From: Paludisphaera rhizosphaerae
GTDB lineage: Bacteria; Planctomycetota; Planctomycetia; Isosphaerales; Isosphaeraceae
Length of the DNA: 64,000 nucleotides
Assembly: GCF_011065895.1 (NCBI RefSeq)
Contig: NZ_JAALCR010000010.1
Span: forward strand, 243,921 to 307,920
Direction of reading: 5' to 3'
Part shown: in pieces, positions 9,299 through 17,895 of the stretch
Layout: every line of letters starts with the position of its first letter
Numbering within the stretch: position 1 is the stretch's first letter
Translations under genes and position numbers: made by a program
Notes under the pieces: generated by a model
What the model was told of the DNA's origin: nothing
Databases searched by the model: none
The model's input: the letters and a program-made list of their open reading frames with translations, nothing else

Positions 9299-10543
9299 AT
9301 GCACCTCGACCGTCGCGGCTTCTTGACGACCCTCGCCGGGCTGAGCTGGATGACCCCTGCCGCCGAGTTGCTCGCGCGCCAGGCCGAGAAGACCGACGGG
9401 CCGGCCGGCTCGATCATCCTCCTCTGGCTCGGCGGCGGCCCTAGCCAGCTTGAGACCTTCGACCCTCATCCCGACTCGAACGCCGCCGGCGGGACGAAGG
9501 CGATCGCCACGGCCGTGAAGGGGGTCAGTCTGGCCGCCGGGTATGATCGGCTCGCCGAGGAGATGGGCTCGATCGCCTTGATCCGGTCGATGACCAGCAA
9601 GGAAGGCGACCACGAGCGCGGGACGTACATGCTGAAGACCGGCTATCGCCCCGATCCGACCGTCATCCACCCATCCATCGGCGCGATCTGCTGCCACGAA
9701 CTGCCGACCGGAACGACCGACATCCCGCGTCACGTCTCCATCCTGACCGGCCAGTGGCCTAGTCGCGGCGGATTCCTCGGCGGCGAGTACGACGCTTTCC
9801 AGGTCGACGACCCCAAGGGGAAGCTGCCGGACGTCGTCACCCCCGTCGCACTTGGCCGCGATTCCCAGAGGGCCCTCGATCTGGACGTCGTCAACCGCGC
9901 GTTCGCCCGCCGTCGGACCGCCAGGGTCGAGGCGACGCTCCATCAGCGCTCGGTCGCAGCGGCGCGAGCGATGATGTCCTCGGAGCAGCTCAAGGCGTTC
10001 GACGTCTCGCGCGAGCCGGCCGAGATCCGGGCGGAGTACGGCGACTCTCCCTTCGGCCGCGGCTGTCTAGCAGCCCGCCGTCTCGTCGAGGTCGGCGTCC
10101 GCTGTGTGGAGGTCACGCTCAACGGCTGGGATTCGCACGTCAACAACCATGAGATCCACCGTCGCCAGGCGGGGATCCTCGACCCGGCCTTCGCGGCCTT
10201 GATTCGCGACCTCCGCCGCCGCGACCTGCTCGAGCGCACCATCGTCCTCTGCTGCGGCGAGTTCGGCCGGACCCCGCGCATCAATCCGTTCGGCGGCCGC
10301 GACCACTGGACCAACGGCTTCAGCCTGGCCCTCGCCGGCGGCGGCCTCCGCTCGGGCTTCGCCCTGGGCGAGACCGACCCCGAGGGCGTCAAGGACCCGA
10401 CAAGCCCCATCCCTGTCGCCGACGTCCACGCCACCATCCTCACCTCCCTGGGCCTCGACCCTTCCCGGGAGAACATCGCCCCCGTCACCAGCCGTCCCAT
10501 CAAGCTCAGCGAAGGCCGCCGCATCCCCGAACTGCTGGCCTGA
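9299..10543 (+). CDS. DUF1501 domain-containing protein
   Basis: 414 residues. The N-terminus MHLDRRGFLTTLAGLSWM resembles a twin-arginine signal, so export is likely. DUF1501 proteins belong to the alkaline-phosphatase/sulfatase-like fold. Visible hallmarks are SIILLWLGGGPSQLETFDP (about residues 37-55), GDHERGTYMLKTGY, NGWDSHVNNHE (about 278-288) and CCGEFGRTPRINPFGGRDHW (about 317-336). The reaction is unknown. It is paired with the upstream DUF1549/1553 gene, a common arrangement in planctomycetes. An AAGGAG Shine-Dalgarno sequence precedes the ATG. Confidence 0.92.
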   Translation: MHLDRRGFLTTLAGLSWMTPAAELLARQAEKTDGPAGSIILLWLGGGPSQLETFDPHPDSNAAGGTKAIATAVKGVSLAAGYDRLAEEMGSIALIRSMTSKEGDHERGTYMLKTGYRPDPTVIHPSIGAICCHELPTGTTDIPRHVSILTGQWPSRGGFLGGEYDAFQVDDPKGKLPDVVTPVALGRDSQRALDLDVVNRAFARRRTARVEATLHQRSVAAARAMMSSEQLKAFDVSREPAEIRAEYGDSPFGRGCLAARRLVEVGVRCVEVTLNGWDSHVNNHEIHRRQAGILDPAFAALIRDLRRRDLLERTIVLCCGEFGRTPRINPFGGRDHWTNGFSLALAGGGLRSGFALGETDPEGVKDPTSPIPVADVHATILTSLGLDPSRENIAPVTSRPIKLSEGRRIPELLA

Positions 10544-10871
10544 TCCCCCAGGTCGATTCACGCCGAACACGACGGATTGCGACGCCTGCGCCGATTCCCC
10601 GTGCGTGGGGGTGGCAACTTGAATTCGGTCGTATCATCCTACTTGAGGCGTGCTGTGGTCCTGGTGCGATTACCGCACGAAGACAGGATAGGCACGACCG
10701 CCGAAGACCCTGTTCCGCTTGCAGAGCCGGCTGTCGCAACGACGACGAAAGTCGTCGAGCGAACCCAATTTCGGCGTCCGGCAAATCGCTGTAGCTTCTT
10801 GGTGATAAATGGTTTGCAGCGAGCGACCGCTGGAAACGTCGTCGCGAACGGACCCAAAGGAACCCAAGGCC
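10544..10871. other. Intergenic gap without a recognisable gene
   Basis: About 330 bp. It contains a perfect 7-bp stem with GAAA loop (CGACGAC/GTCGTCG, 10740-10757) followed by GAGCGAACCCAATT, a motif that recurs in the gap near 30.75-30.99 kb. No ORF with convincing composition. Promoter elements for the VOC gene probably lie here but were not resolved. Confidence 0.5.
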
Positions 10872-11276
10872 ATGCCGACCAGCGTCACGACGTTCCTGAT
10901 GTTCCAGGGGAAGCAGGCTGAGGAGGCGATTCGGTTCTACGTCGACCTTTTCCCGAACTCGGCCGTCGATTCGATCGTCTTCTACGGGCCGGGCGAGATG
11001 GGGCCGGAAGGGACCGTGAAGCTGGCCAATTTCACCCTGGCCGGCCGCCCGTTTCGCGCGATCGACAGCCCGCCGGTCCACGCCTTCGGTTTTACGCCGT
11101 CGATCAGCCTGTTCGTCGACCTCGAGGAACGGGCCGCGTTCGACGCCGCTTGCGCCAGGCTGTCGGAGGGCGGGACTCTATTGATGCCCCCCGGCGAGTA
11201 CGGCTTCAGCGCGGCGTTCGCCTGGCTCAACGACCGGTTCGGCGTCTCGTGGCAGTTGAACGTCCCGTTCGCTTGA
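10872..11276 (+). CDS. VOC-family (PhnB-like/glyoxalase) protein
   Basis: 134 residues from ATG 10872; an in-frame upstream start at 10809 lacks support. MFQGKQAEEAIRFYVDLFP at about residues 11-29 and the later RPFRAIDSP and FTPSISLFVD strands are the pattern of the PhnB/3-demethylubiquinone-methyltransferase-like branch of the vicinal oxygen chelate superfamily. The C-terminus contains FGVSWQLN, also typical. The substrate is unknown; these proteins are often annotated only as VOC. It lies 20 bp before the next gene, so co-transcription is plausible. Confidence 0.85.
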   Translation: MPTSVTTFLMFQGKQAEEAIRFYVDLFPNSAVDSIVFYGPGEMGPEGTVKLANFTLAGRPFRAIDSPPVHAFGFTPSISLFVDLEERAAFDAACARLSEGGTLLMPPGEYGFSAAFAWLNDRFGVSWQLNVPFA

Positions 11277-11296
11277 TCGTTCATGGAGGAGTCACA

Positions 11297-12421
11297 ATGC
11301 GATTGATCCTGCCTCTGCTGGTCGGACTGATCGGAGACGTGGACGTCGCCGACGACGCGGCCCTGCGCCGGGCGATCGAGACGGCGAAGGCCGGGACGAC
11401 GATCCGGATCGCGCCGGGCGAGTACAAGGGAGGCGTCTTCGCGCGCGACCTCGTCGGCCAGCCCGATGCGCCGATCGTGATCCGCGGCGCTGACCCGAAG
11501 CATCCGCCCGTCTTCCGCGGGATGGCGTTCGCCATTCACCTGTCGCGCGTCGCTCACCTGGAGTTGCGTGACCTGGTGGTGGAGCGGGCCACGGACAACG
11601 GGATCAATATCGACGACGGCGGCGATATGGAAGCGCCCTCGCACCACGTAGTTCTCAGCGGGCTGCGGGTCCGAGACGTCGGCCCGGACGGCAACCACGA
11701 CGGGATCAAGCTTTCCGGGTTGGCCGACTTCCGCGTCGAGAACTGCACCGTCGAACGTTGGGGCCTGGGCGGTTCGGCGATCGACATGGTCGGCTGTCGC
11801 GATGGCGAGATCGTCGGCTGCTCCTTCCGCCACGGCGACCGCGCCGGGGCGAACGCTGTGCAAATCAAGGGAGGAAGCCGGAACGTGGCGGTCCGTCGCT
11901 GCCGCTTCGAGCACGCCGGCGAACGCGCGGTGAACCTCGGCGGCAGCACGGGTACGGCCTTCTTCCGCCCCAGGCCCGAGGGCTTCGAGGCGAAGGACCT
12001 GCTCGTCGAGGACTGCACGTTCGTCGGTTCGGCGGCGGCCGTCGCGTTCGTCGGCGTCGACGGGGCGACCGTGCGGCGGAACGTCGTCTATCGCCCGCGC
12101 TACTGGGGATTCCGCATCCTCCAGGAGAACCGAACGCCGGGCTTCGTCGCCTCGCGGAACGGCCGGGTGGAGGGCAACCTGATCGTCTTCCGTACCGATG
12201 AGATGAAGACGGCCGTCAACGTGGGCTCCGGCACGGCGCCCCAGACGTTCGCGTTCGCCGGCAACGCCTGGTACGCCCTCGACACGCCCGATCGCAGCCG
12301 ACCGACGCTCCCCGTCGCCGAGGCTGGCGGCGTCTACGGCGTCGAGCCTCACTTCAGCAACGCCGAGGCCGGCGACCTGCGTCTCGACCCGAAGTTCCCC
12401 GACCCTCGCCCGAAGCCGTGA
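11297..12421 (+). CDS. Secreted right-handed parallel beta-helix protein
   Basis: 374 residues from ATG 11297, chosen because GGAGG lies 7 nt upstream and a short hydrophobic N-terminus (RLILPLLVGLI) follows. Residues 20-45 (DDAALRRAIETAKAGTTIRI) are the typical entry of pectate-lyase-like or alginate-lyase-like beta-helices, followed by APGEYKGGVF. Helix turns continue with LELRDLVVERATDNGINIDDGG, NHDGIKLSG and AVQIKGGSRNVAVRRCRF. A polysaccharide lyase or carbohydrate-binding role is an inference; catalytic residues were not identified. Confidence 0.75.
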   Translation: MRLILPLLVGLIGDVDVADDAALRRAIETAKAGTTIRIAPGEYKGGVFARDLVGQPDAPIVIRGADPKHPPVFRGMAFAIHLSRVAHLELRDLVVERATDNGINIDDGGDMEAPSHHVVLSGLRVRDVGPDGNHDGIKLSGLADFRVENCTVERWGLGGSAIDMVGCRDGEIVGCSFRHGDRAGANAVQIKGGSRNVAVRRCRFEHAGERAVNLGGSTGTAFFRPRPEGFEAKDLLVEDCTFVGSAAAVAFVGVDGATVRRNVVYRPRYWGFRILQENRTPGFVASRNGRVEGNLIVFRTDEMKTAVNVGSGTAPQTFAFAGNAWYALDTPDRSRPTLPVAEAGGVYGVEPHFSNAEAGDLRLDPKFPDPRPKP

Positions 12422-12428
12422 ACCGTGA

Positions 12429-13268
12429 TCAGCAGCAGGATTGATGGCGCTCGATGCAGGTCTTCAGGACCTCGTCGGGAGGCCGCTCCCACCAGTCCTG
12501 GCCGGAGAAGATCTCGACCTCGTGGAAGCCCTCGTACCCCTGGCCCTCAACCGCGGCGCGGAGCGATGGGATGTCGATGACGCCGTCCCCCATCATGCCG
12601 CGGTCGAGCAACAGGTCGCGCGTCGGCACGAGCCAGTCGCAGATGTGGAAGGCCAGGATCCGCTTCTTCCCCGCGCGGTTGATCTCCCTGTGGATATAAG
12701 GATCCCACCACACGTGATAGACGTCGAGCGCGATCCCCAGGCCGTCGTCCCCCAACTCGTCGCAGAGGTCGTTGGCGTGGGCCGTGGTGTTGACGCACGC
12801 GCGATCGGCGGCGTACATCGGGTGCAGGGGCTCGATTGCCAGCGGCATGTTGCGCGGGCGGGCGTAGTCGAGCAACTCCCCGATCCCGTCGCGGACCTGC
12901 GCCCGCGCCCCGAGGATGTCCTTCGAGCCCTTCGGCAGGCCGCCGACGACGAGGACGAGGCACGTTGCGCCCAGTTCGCAGGCCTCGTCGACGGCGCGTC
13001 GGTTGTCGTCGCGGGCGGCCACGATCTCCTCGGGTGTGGAGCCGGGGAACATGCCGCCCCGGCAGTAGCCCGTGACCACGAAGCCCAGGTCGCGGACCAT
13101 CTTCGCCGACTCCGTCAGGCCGAACGTCTGGACCTGGTCGCGCCAGGGGGAGACACCCTGGATGCCGTGGCGGGCGCAGCCCTCAAAGATCTCGCCGAGG
13201 TTCCAGCGCTTGCGGACGGTGGCCGTGTTGATCGAGAGCAGCTTCGGATCGGGCGGGCGGTGGCTCAC
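12429..13268 (-). CDS. Sugar phosphate isomerase/epimerase (AP-endonuclease-2 TIM barrel)
   Basis: 279 residues starting at GTG 13268, whose GTGA overlaps the stop of the upstream DUF993 gene. Upstream in-frame sequence is antisense to that gene and was excluded. Motifs of the xylose-isomerase-like TIM-barrel family are WNLGEIFEGCARHGIQGVSPW, LAIEPLHPMYAADRACVNT (with a metal-ligand Glu), GIALDVYHVWWDPYI, ILAFHICDWLVP and a terminal FHEVEIFSG. Such enzymes isomerise or epimerise sugars or inositol derivatives. Together with the upstream DUF993 and Gfo/Idh/MocA genes it appears to form a sugar or polyol catabolic group; the substrate is unknown. Confidence 0.87.
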   Translation of the reverse strand: MSHRPPDPKLLSINTATVRKRWNLGEIFEGCARHGIQGVSPWRDQVQTFGLTESAKMVRDLGFVVTGYCRGGMFPGSTPEEIVAARDDNRRAVDEACELGATCLVLVVGGLPKGSKDILGARAQVRDGIGELLDYARPRNMPLAIEPLHPMYAADRACVNTTAHANDLCDELGDDGLGIALDVYHVWWDPYIHREINRAGKKRILAFHICDWLVPTRDLLLDRGMMGDGVIDIPSLRAAVEGQGYEGFHEVEIFSGQDWWERPPDEVLKTCIERHQSCC

Positions 13269-14431
13269 GGCTCGATCCCCTGCACGGCCATAAAGGACCG
13301 CATCCGCGAGGCGGCGCGGTCGGGGTCGTCGAGCAGGCCGGCGGCGTCGGCCAGGCGGAACAGCTCCGAGTAGTGCAGGGCGCTGCGGGCGCTCTGCTGG
13401 CCGCCCACCATCACGAAGTGGTCCTGCCAGCCGTTGAGCCACGCCAGGAACACGACGCCCGACTTGTAGAACCGCGTGGGGGCCGCGAAGATATGCCGCG
13501 ACAACGGGACCGTCGGCTCCAGGATCCGCCGATACTCGCCCAGGTCGTTCGCCCCCAAAGCCTGCAGCCCAGCCGAGGCCGCCGGGGCGATCGCGTCGAA
13601 GATCCCCAGCAGGGCGTGCGAGTATCCTCGGTCGTCCCCCTCGATCAGCTCGGGGTAGTTGAAGTCGTCGCCGGTGTACATCTTCACGCCTTCGGGGAGG
13701 CGGCGACGCATGTCGATTTCCTTGTCCTTGTCGAGGAGGGAAATCTTGATGCCGTCGACCTTCGCGGCGTGGTCGCCGATGATCCGGAGGCAGACGTCCA
13801 TCGCCTCGTCGAGGTCGTCCGAGCCCCAGTAGCCGGCCAGCGCCGGGTCGAACATGGGGCCGAGCCAGTGGAGGATCACGGGCTCGCGGACGCGGCCGAG
13901 GATCGCGCCGTAGGCGTGCTCGTAATCGTCGGCCGATCGCGCGGAGGCCGCCAGCGCCCGGCTGGCCATCAGGATGATCCGCCCGCCGACGGACTCGACG
14001 GCCTCGGCCTGTTCCTCATACGCGGCGATGACGTCGGCGGTGGTCAGCCCTGGTCGCGGGGCGAGTTGATCGGTCCCCACGCCCGACGCCACCTTCGCGC
14101 CGGGCTTCCCCTTCGCGAGTGCGACGGTCCGCTTGATGAGTTCCAGGGCCGTGGGCCAGTCCAGCCCCATGCCGCGCTGGGCGGTGTCCATCGCCTCGGC
14201 GATCCCCAGACCGAGCGACAGCAGGTGCTCGCGATAGCGGAGCGTGGCGTCCCAGTCGACGGCCGCGCCGATCCACGGATCGACCGCGCTGCGTGCGTCG
14301 GCCACGACGTGCGCGGCCGAGAAGGCGACGCGGTTGAACTCCGGTCGCGCGGGGGGCTTCCACGACCGCGCTCCCTGCATCGTGTAGGGCTCGACGGCGC
14401 CGGAGCGGCTGAGGAGATTCACGCGGGGCAT
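13265..14431 (-). CDS. DUF993 family protein (DapA-like aldolase fold)
   Basis: 388 residues from an ATG. Characteristic DUF993 stretches include FNRVAFSAAHVVADA (about 33-47), DWDATLRYREHLLSLGLGIAEAMDTAQRGMGLDW (split over two helices, about 59-92), GGRIILMASRALA and VDGIKISLLDKDKE, the last carrying a Lys where dihydrodipicolinate-synthase-like aldolases have the Schiff-base Lys. The family is often found beside Gfo/Idh/MocA dehydrogenases and sugar isomerases, as here. The reaction is not established. The downstream gene overlaps by 4 nt, so translation is probably coupled. Confidence 0.88.
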   Translation of the reverse strand: MPRVNLLSRSGAVEPYTMQGARSWKPPARPEFNRVAFSAAHVVADARSAVDPWIGAAVDWDATLRYREHLLSLGLGIAEAMDTAQRGMGLDWPTALELIKRTVALAKGKPGAKVASGVGTDQLAPRPGLTTADVIAAYEEQAEAVESVGGRIILMASRALAASARSADDYEHAYGAILGRVREPVILHWLGPMFDPALAGYWGSDDLDEAMDVCLRIIGDHAAKVDGIKISLLDKDKEIDMRRRLPEGVKMYTGDDFNYPELIEGDDRGYSHALLGIFDAIAPAASAGLQALGANDLGEYRRILEPTVPLSRHIFAAPTRFYKSGVVFLAWLNGWQDHFVMVGGQQSARSALHYSELFRLADAAGLLDDPDRAASRMRSFMAVQGIEP

Positions 14432-14476
14432 GGCTCTGAGTCGATCCTGAAAGGATGCGGACGAAAGGAAAGCCGG

Positions 14477-14630
14477 CCTTCCCCCCTGGAGGGGGAAGGT
14501 GGCCCGGAGGGCCGGATGAGGGGGATGAGCGGCGTTGGACGCACACCCGACGGGGCGTTCTCGATCCCACGGCGGTCGTCCCCCTCATCTGACCGCTGCG
14601 CGGTCTGTCTTCCCCCTCCAGGGGGGAAGA
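14477..14630. repeat. Hairpin-rich intergenic repeat, copy B
   Basis: About 154 bp between the Gfo/Idh/MocA and DUF993 genes. It has the same layout as copy A: C-rich/G-rich hairpin, GGCCCGGAGGGCC hairpin, ATGAGGGGG, unique centre, CCCCTCATC, GACCGC-TGC-GCGGTC hairpin, then a second C-rich/G-rich hairpin. Its right arm is the exact reverse complement (about 57 bp) of the left arm of copy A. It lies inside an otherwise co-oriented gene group. Confidence 0.8.
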
Positions 14631-14668
14631 CGTCGAAAGGCCGCCACTCGATCCTACGGGACAGCCTC

Positions 14669-15820
14669 TCAAACCTCCAGTTCGGGGACGTCGACCCATC
14701 GCCGCTCGCGCCAGGACTTCAGGCCCAACTCGACGAGCTGCACGCCCTTGGCGCCTTCCAGCAGGTCCCAGGGGAACTCGCCCTCGCCGTAGACGTGCTT
14801 CAGGAACAGCTCCCACTGGGCCTTGAAGGCGTTGTCGTAGGTCACGGTGTCGGGGACGCTCGCCCAGTCGGCGTAGAAGTCGTGGGTGTTGCGGACGTCC
14901 GGGTTCCAGACGGGCTTGGGGGTGTTGACGCGCGACTGGGTGCGGCAGTCGGTCAGCCCGGCGACGGCCGATCCGAGGACGCCGTCGACCTGCAAGGTCA
15001 GCAGGTCGTCGCGACGGACGCGGACGGTCCACGAGCTGTTCATCTGCACGATCACGCCGTTGGCCAGCTCGAAGGTCGCATAAGCGGCGTCGTCGGCCGT
15101 GGCCTTGTAGGGCCGCCCGCGCTCGTCGCGACGTTCGGGGATGTGGGTCGCGCCCAGGCAGGAGACGCTCTTGATCGGGCCGAAGACGTTGTCGACCAGG
15201 TATCGCCAGTGGCAGAGCATGTCCAGGATGATGCCGCCGCCGTCCTCGGCCCGGTAGTTCCACGACGGGCGCTGGGTGGGCTGAAGGTCCCCTTCGAAGA
15301 CCCAGTAGCCGAACTCGCCGCGGACAGAGAGCATTCGGCCGAAGAAGCCGGCGTCGCGGAGGAGCTTCAGCTTCATCACGCCCGGCAGCCAGAGCTTGTC
15401 CTGGACGACGCCGTGCTTGACGCCGACCTTGCGAGCCTCGCGGACGAGGCCGAGGGCCTGTTCCAGGTCGACGGCGACGGGCTTCTCGCAGTAGATGTGC
15501 TTGCCGGCCGCGATGGCCCGGCGGAGGATCGCGGGCCGGCCCTGAGTGGTGGCGGCGTCGAAGAAGATCTCGTCGTTGGGGTCGGCCAGGGCCGCGTCCA
15601 GGTCGGTCGTCCAGCGCGGGACGCCGACGCGCCGGGCCAGCGCGGCGATCTTCTCGGCGTCGCGGCCGACCAGCAGCGGGTCGGGGACGATCCGGTCGCC
15701 GTTGGAGAGCGTCACGCCCCCCTGGTCGCGGATGGCGACGATCGATCGGATCAGGTGCTGATTCATCCCCATCCGGCCGGTGACGCCGTGCATGACGACG
15801 CCGATGCGATGCTCTGACAT
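14669..15820 (-). CDS. Gfo/Idh/MocA-family NAD(P)-dependent oxidoreductase
   Basis: 383 residues from ATG 15820 (GAGGA just upstream); a TTG four codons earlier was rejected. The N-terminal Rossmann part begins IGVVMHGVTGRMG (residues about 6-18), and the family signature AGKHIYCEKPVAVDLEQAL (about 109-127) supplies the EKP lysine. The C-terminal half has GGGIILDMLCHWRYLVDN, with the family's usual Asp/His region. These enzymes oxidise sugar or polyol hydroxyls with NAD(P). It is first in a group with DUF993 and an isomerase; a copy of the hairpin repeat separates it from DUF993. Cytoplasmic; no signal peptide. Confidence 0.9.
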   Translation of the reverse strand: MSEHRIGVVMHGVTGRMGMNQHLIRSIVAIRDQGGVTLSNGDRIVPDPLLVGRDAEKIAALARRVGVPRWTTDLDAALADPNDEIFFDAATTQGRPAILRRAIAAGKHIYCEKPVAVDLEQALGLVREARKVGVKHGVVQDKLWLPGVMKLKLLRDAGFFGRMLSVRGEFGYWVFEGDLQPTQRPSWNYRAEDGGGIILDMLCHWRYLVDNVFGPIKSVSCLGATHIPERRDERGRPYKATADDAAYATFELANGVIVQMNSSWTVRVRRDDLLTLQVDGVLGSAVAGLTDCRTQSRVNTPKPVWNPDVRNTHDFYADWASVPDTVTYDNAFKAQWELFLKHVYGEGEFPWDLLEGAKGVQLVELGLKSWRERRWVDVPELEV

Positions 15821-15872
15821 CTTCGTCCTCAAACGAATCGAAACATGGATGCGATGCGTGGGCTCGCCCGGA

Positions 15873-16613
15873 TCAGGGGCGTTCGCGAGAGAGGAGCCGC
15901 CCGAGAACCCCGACGCGCGGGGTCGCGAGACGGCGGACCGGCGGCCGGGCGGAGGCGGGGTCGTCTCCGAGCCCGCGAGCCAGCCGCATCAGGAACTCGT
16001 CACGCGGGATCTCCCGGGCGCCGAAGCTGACCATGTGCTCGCTGCGGACCTGACAGTCGAGCATCTCGACCCCTTCGGCGGCCAGATCCTCGACGAGCGC
16101 CGCGAGGGCCACCTTGGAGGCGTCCGTCGCGACGTGGAACATCGACTCGCCCGAGAAGCAGCGGCCGGCCAGCACGCCGTAAACGCCCCCCACAAGCTCG
16201 CCGTCGCGCCAGGCCTCGACGCTTCGAGCCACGCCCATGCGGTGCAACTGCCCGTAGGCGGCTTGCATCTCGGACGTGATCCAGGTGCCGTCCTCATGGC
16301 CCCGCGGGGTCTCCGCGCAGGCGCGAACGACGTGGTCGAAGGCGGTGTCGCGACGGATCTCGAATCGGCCGGAGCGGATCGTCCGCCGCAGCCGGTGCGA
16401 GACCCGCAGCTCGCTGGGAAACAGGACGAGCCGAGGGTCGGGCGACCACCAGAGGATCGGCCCGCCCGGCTCGTACCAGGGAAAGATCCCCCGGCGATAG
16501 GCGGCGATCAGCCGGTCCGGCGAGAGGTCGCCGCCGATCGCCAGCAGCCCCTCCGGCTCGGCCAGGTGGGGGGGCGGGAAGATCGGGTCGGGGCCGAGTC
16601 GGAAAAGCGACAT
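15873..16613 (-). CDS. aat: Leucyl/phenylalanyl-tRNA--protein transferase
   Basis: 246 residues. Aat transfers Leu or Phe from tRNA to N-terminal Arg or Lys of proteins, marking them for ClpS/ClpAP degradation. Diagnostic motifs are EGLLAIGGDLSPDRLIAAYRRGIFPWYEPG (split, about residues 21-50), WWSPDPRLVLFP (about 55-66), DGTWITSEMQAAYGQLHRMGVARSVEAW, the catalytic-region GVYGVLAGRCFSGESMF and LDCQVRSEHMVSFGAREI. The length is close to the family's usual 230-250. The C-terminus has a basic tail beyond the domain. Confidence 0.95.
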   Translation of the reverse strand: MSLFRLGPDPIFPPPHLAEPEGLLAIGGDLSPDRLIAAYRRGIFPWYEPGGPILWWSPDPRLVLFPSELRVSHRLRRTIRSGRFEIRRDTAFDHVVRACAETPRGHEDGTWITSEMQAAYGQLHRMGVARSVEAWRDGELVGGVYGVLAGRCFSGESMFHVATDASKVALAALVEDLAAEGVEMLDCQVRSEHMVSFGAREIPRDEFLMRLARGLGDDPASARPPVRRLATPRVGVLGRLLSRERP

Positions 16614-16665
16614 GGGGCTTCTCTCGGGGTGCCCGACCTTCCCGTCGCCGAGCGACGTCGACCGA

Positions 16666-17637
16666 TCAGGCCGACGCGCCGGTCTTCAGGGCTTCCAGTT
16701 GATCGGACGAGCCGAAGTTCGTCCGATAGCGGGCGATGAAGTCGTCGAGCGAATACGCGTGTTCCTGAGGTCCAGGATGCTCGATCGCATAGACCGCCGT
16801 CAAGGAGGCCATCCGGCCGACGACCTCCCACGGCAGCTTTCGAGCCATCCCCGCCACGAAACCGCCGCGGAAAGCGTCGCCCGCGCCGGTGGGGTCGGCG
16901 ACCTTGTTCGGCTTGGCGGACGGGATCTGGTACTCCTTCCCCTCAACGGTGATCAGGGCGCCCTTCTCGCCCAGGGTCATCACGGTGATGGGGACGCTCT
17001 TGCGCAGCTCTTCCTCGGAGATCCCCAGCTTCTCAGCCATCATGCCGAACTCGTAGTCGTTGCCGGCGAGGATCTTGGCGCCCTTGCAGCCCTCCTGCAG
17101 CTCGGACTTGTCCATGCGCGGAAGCTGCATCGAGGGATCGTACAGGTAGGGGACGCCGGCCACCGTGCACTCGGCGGCGTAGCGGCCCATCGCGGCGGGG
17201 TCGTTGGGAGCGATCACGACCAGGTCGTCCTTGGTCGCGCCCAGGTCCTTCGGCGAGATCGTCGAAGCCTTCGACATCGCCCCGGGGTAGAACGCGATGA
17301 TCTGGTTGTCGGCGAGGTCCGTGTTGACGAAGCAACTGGCCGTGTGTTCGTCCTTGATGACGCGAACGCCGCCGTCGTCGACGCCCTTCTCCTTCAGCCG
17401 GCCGCGGTAGTCCTCAAAGTCCTCGCCCACCGTCCCGACCAGAATCGGCTTCTCGCCCAGCAACGCCAGGTTGTAGGCGATGTTCGCTCCCGTGCCGCCC
17501 CGACGCCGCGTCAGCGAGTCGACCAGGAACGACACGCTCAGGACGTGCACCTTGTCCGCCAGGATGTGATCCTGGAACTTGCCGGGGAAGACCATGATGT
17601 AGTCGTAGGCGATCGAGCCGGTGACGAAGACGCGCAT
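16666..17637 (-). CDS. PfkB-family carbohydrate/nucleoside kinase (adenosine kinase/ribokinase-like)
   Basis: 323 residues. The N-terminus VFVTGSIAYDYIMVFPGKF and RRGGTGANIAYNLALLG (about residues 45-61) are PfkB signature 1. DPTGAGDAFRGGFVAGMA at about 251-268 is signature 2, with the catalytic Asp of GAGD. Overall it resembles the adenosine-kinase-like subgroup. The phosphate acceptor (adenosine, ribose or another sugar) cannot be decided from motifs. It is a single gene between aat and a repeat element, on the same strand as aat and gltX. Confidence 0.9.
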   Translation of the reverse strand: MRVFVTGSIAYDYIMVFPGKFQDHILADKVHVLSVSFLVDSLTRRRGGTGANIAYNLALLGEKPILVGTVGEDFEDYRGRLKEKGVDDGGVRVIKDEHTASCFVNTDLADNQIIAFYPGAMSKASTISPKDLGATKDDLVVIAPNDPAAMGRYAAECTVAGVPYLYDPSMQLPRMDKSELQEGCKGAKILAGNDYEFGMMAEKLGISEEELRKSVPITVMTLGEKGALITVEGKEYQIPSAKPNKVADPTGAGDAFRGGFVAGMARKLPWEVVGRMASLTAVYAIEHPGPQEHAYSLDDFIARYRTNFGSSDQLEALKTGASA

Positions 17638-17717
17638 GGATCAGGGGACCTTCTGTTAGTTAGATCAGGCGAAATTGAGGGTGAGAGTCTTCGTCGAAGT
17701 CGGGCCGTCGCCGACGT

Positions 17718-17842
17718 CCCTTCTCCCCTTGTGGGAGAAGGTGCCCCGCAGGGGCGGATGAGGGGTGCGGAACCGGAAGCCAACGCCTTGATGGTCCCCC
17801 TCATCCGGCCTTCGGCCACCTTCTCCCACAAGGGGAGAAGGG
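17718..17842. repeat. Hairpin-rich intergenic repeat, copy C
   Basis: About 125 bp between gltX and the PfkB kinase. Terminal hairpins CCCTTCTCCCCTTGTGGGAG and its inverted partner (ending AGGGGAGAAGGG) flank a GCCCCGCAGGGGC hairpin with GATGAGGGG on one side, and CCCCTCATC with GGCCTTCGGCC on the other. Same organisation as copies A and B but with diverged outer stems (TTCTCCC instead of TTCCCCC). Confidence 0.78.
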
Positions 17843-17895
17843 AGGCATGTTCAGGGCTTGCGAAGCTTGATTTGGCAGGGGCACCTCGAACGTCC

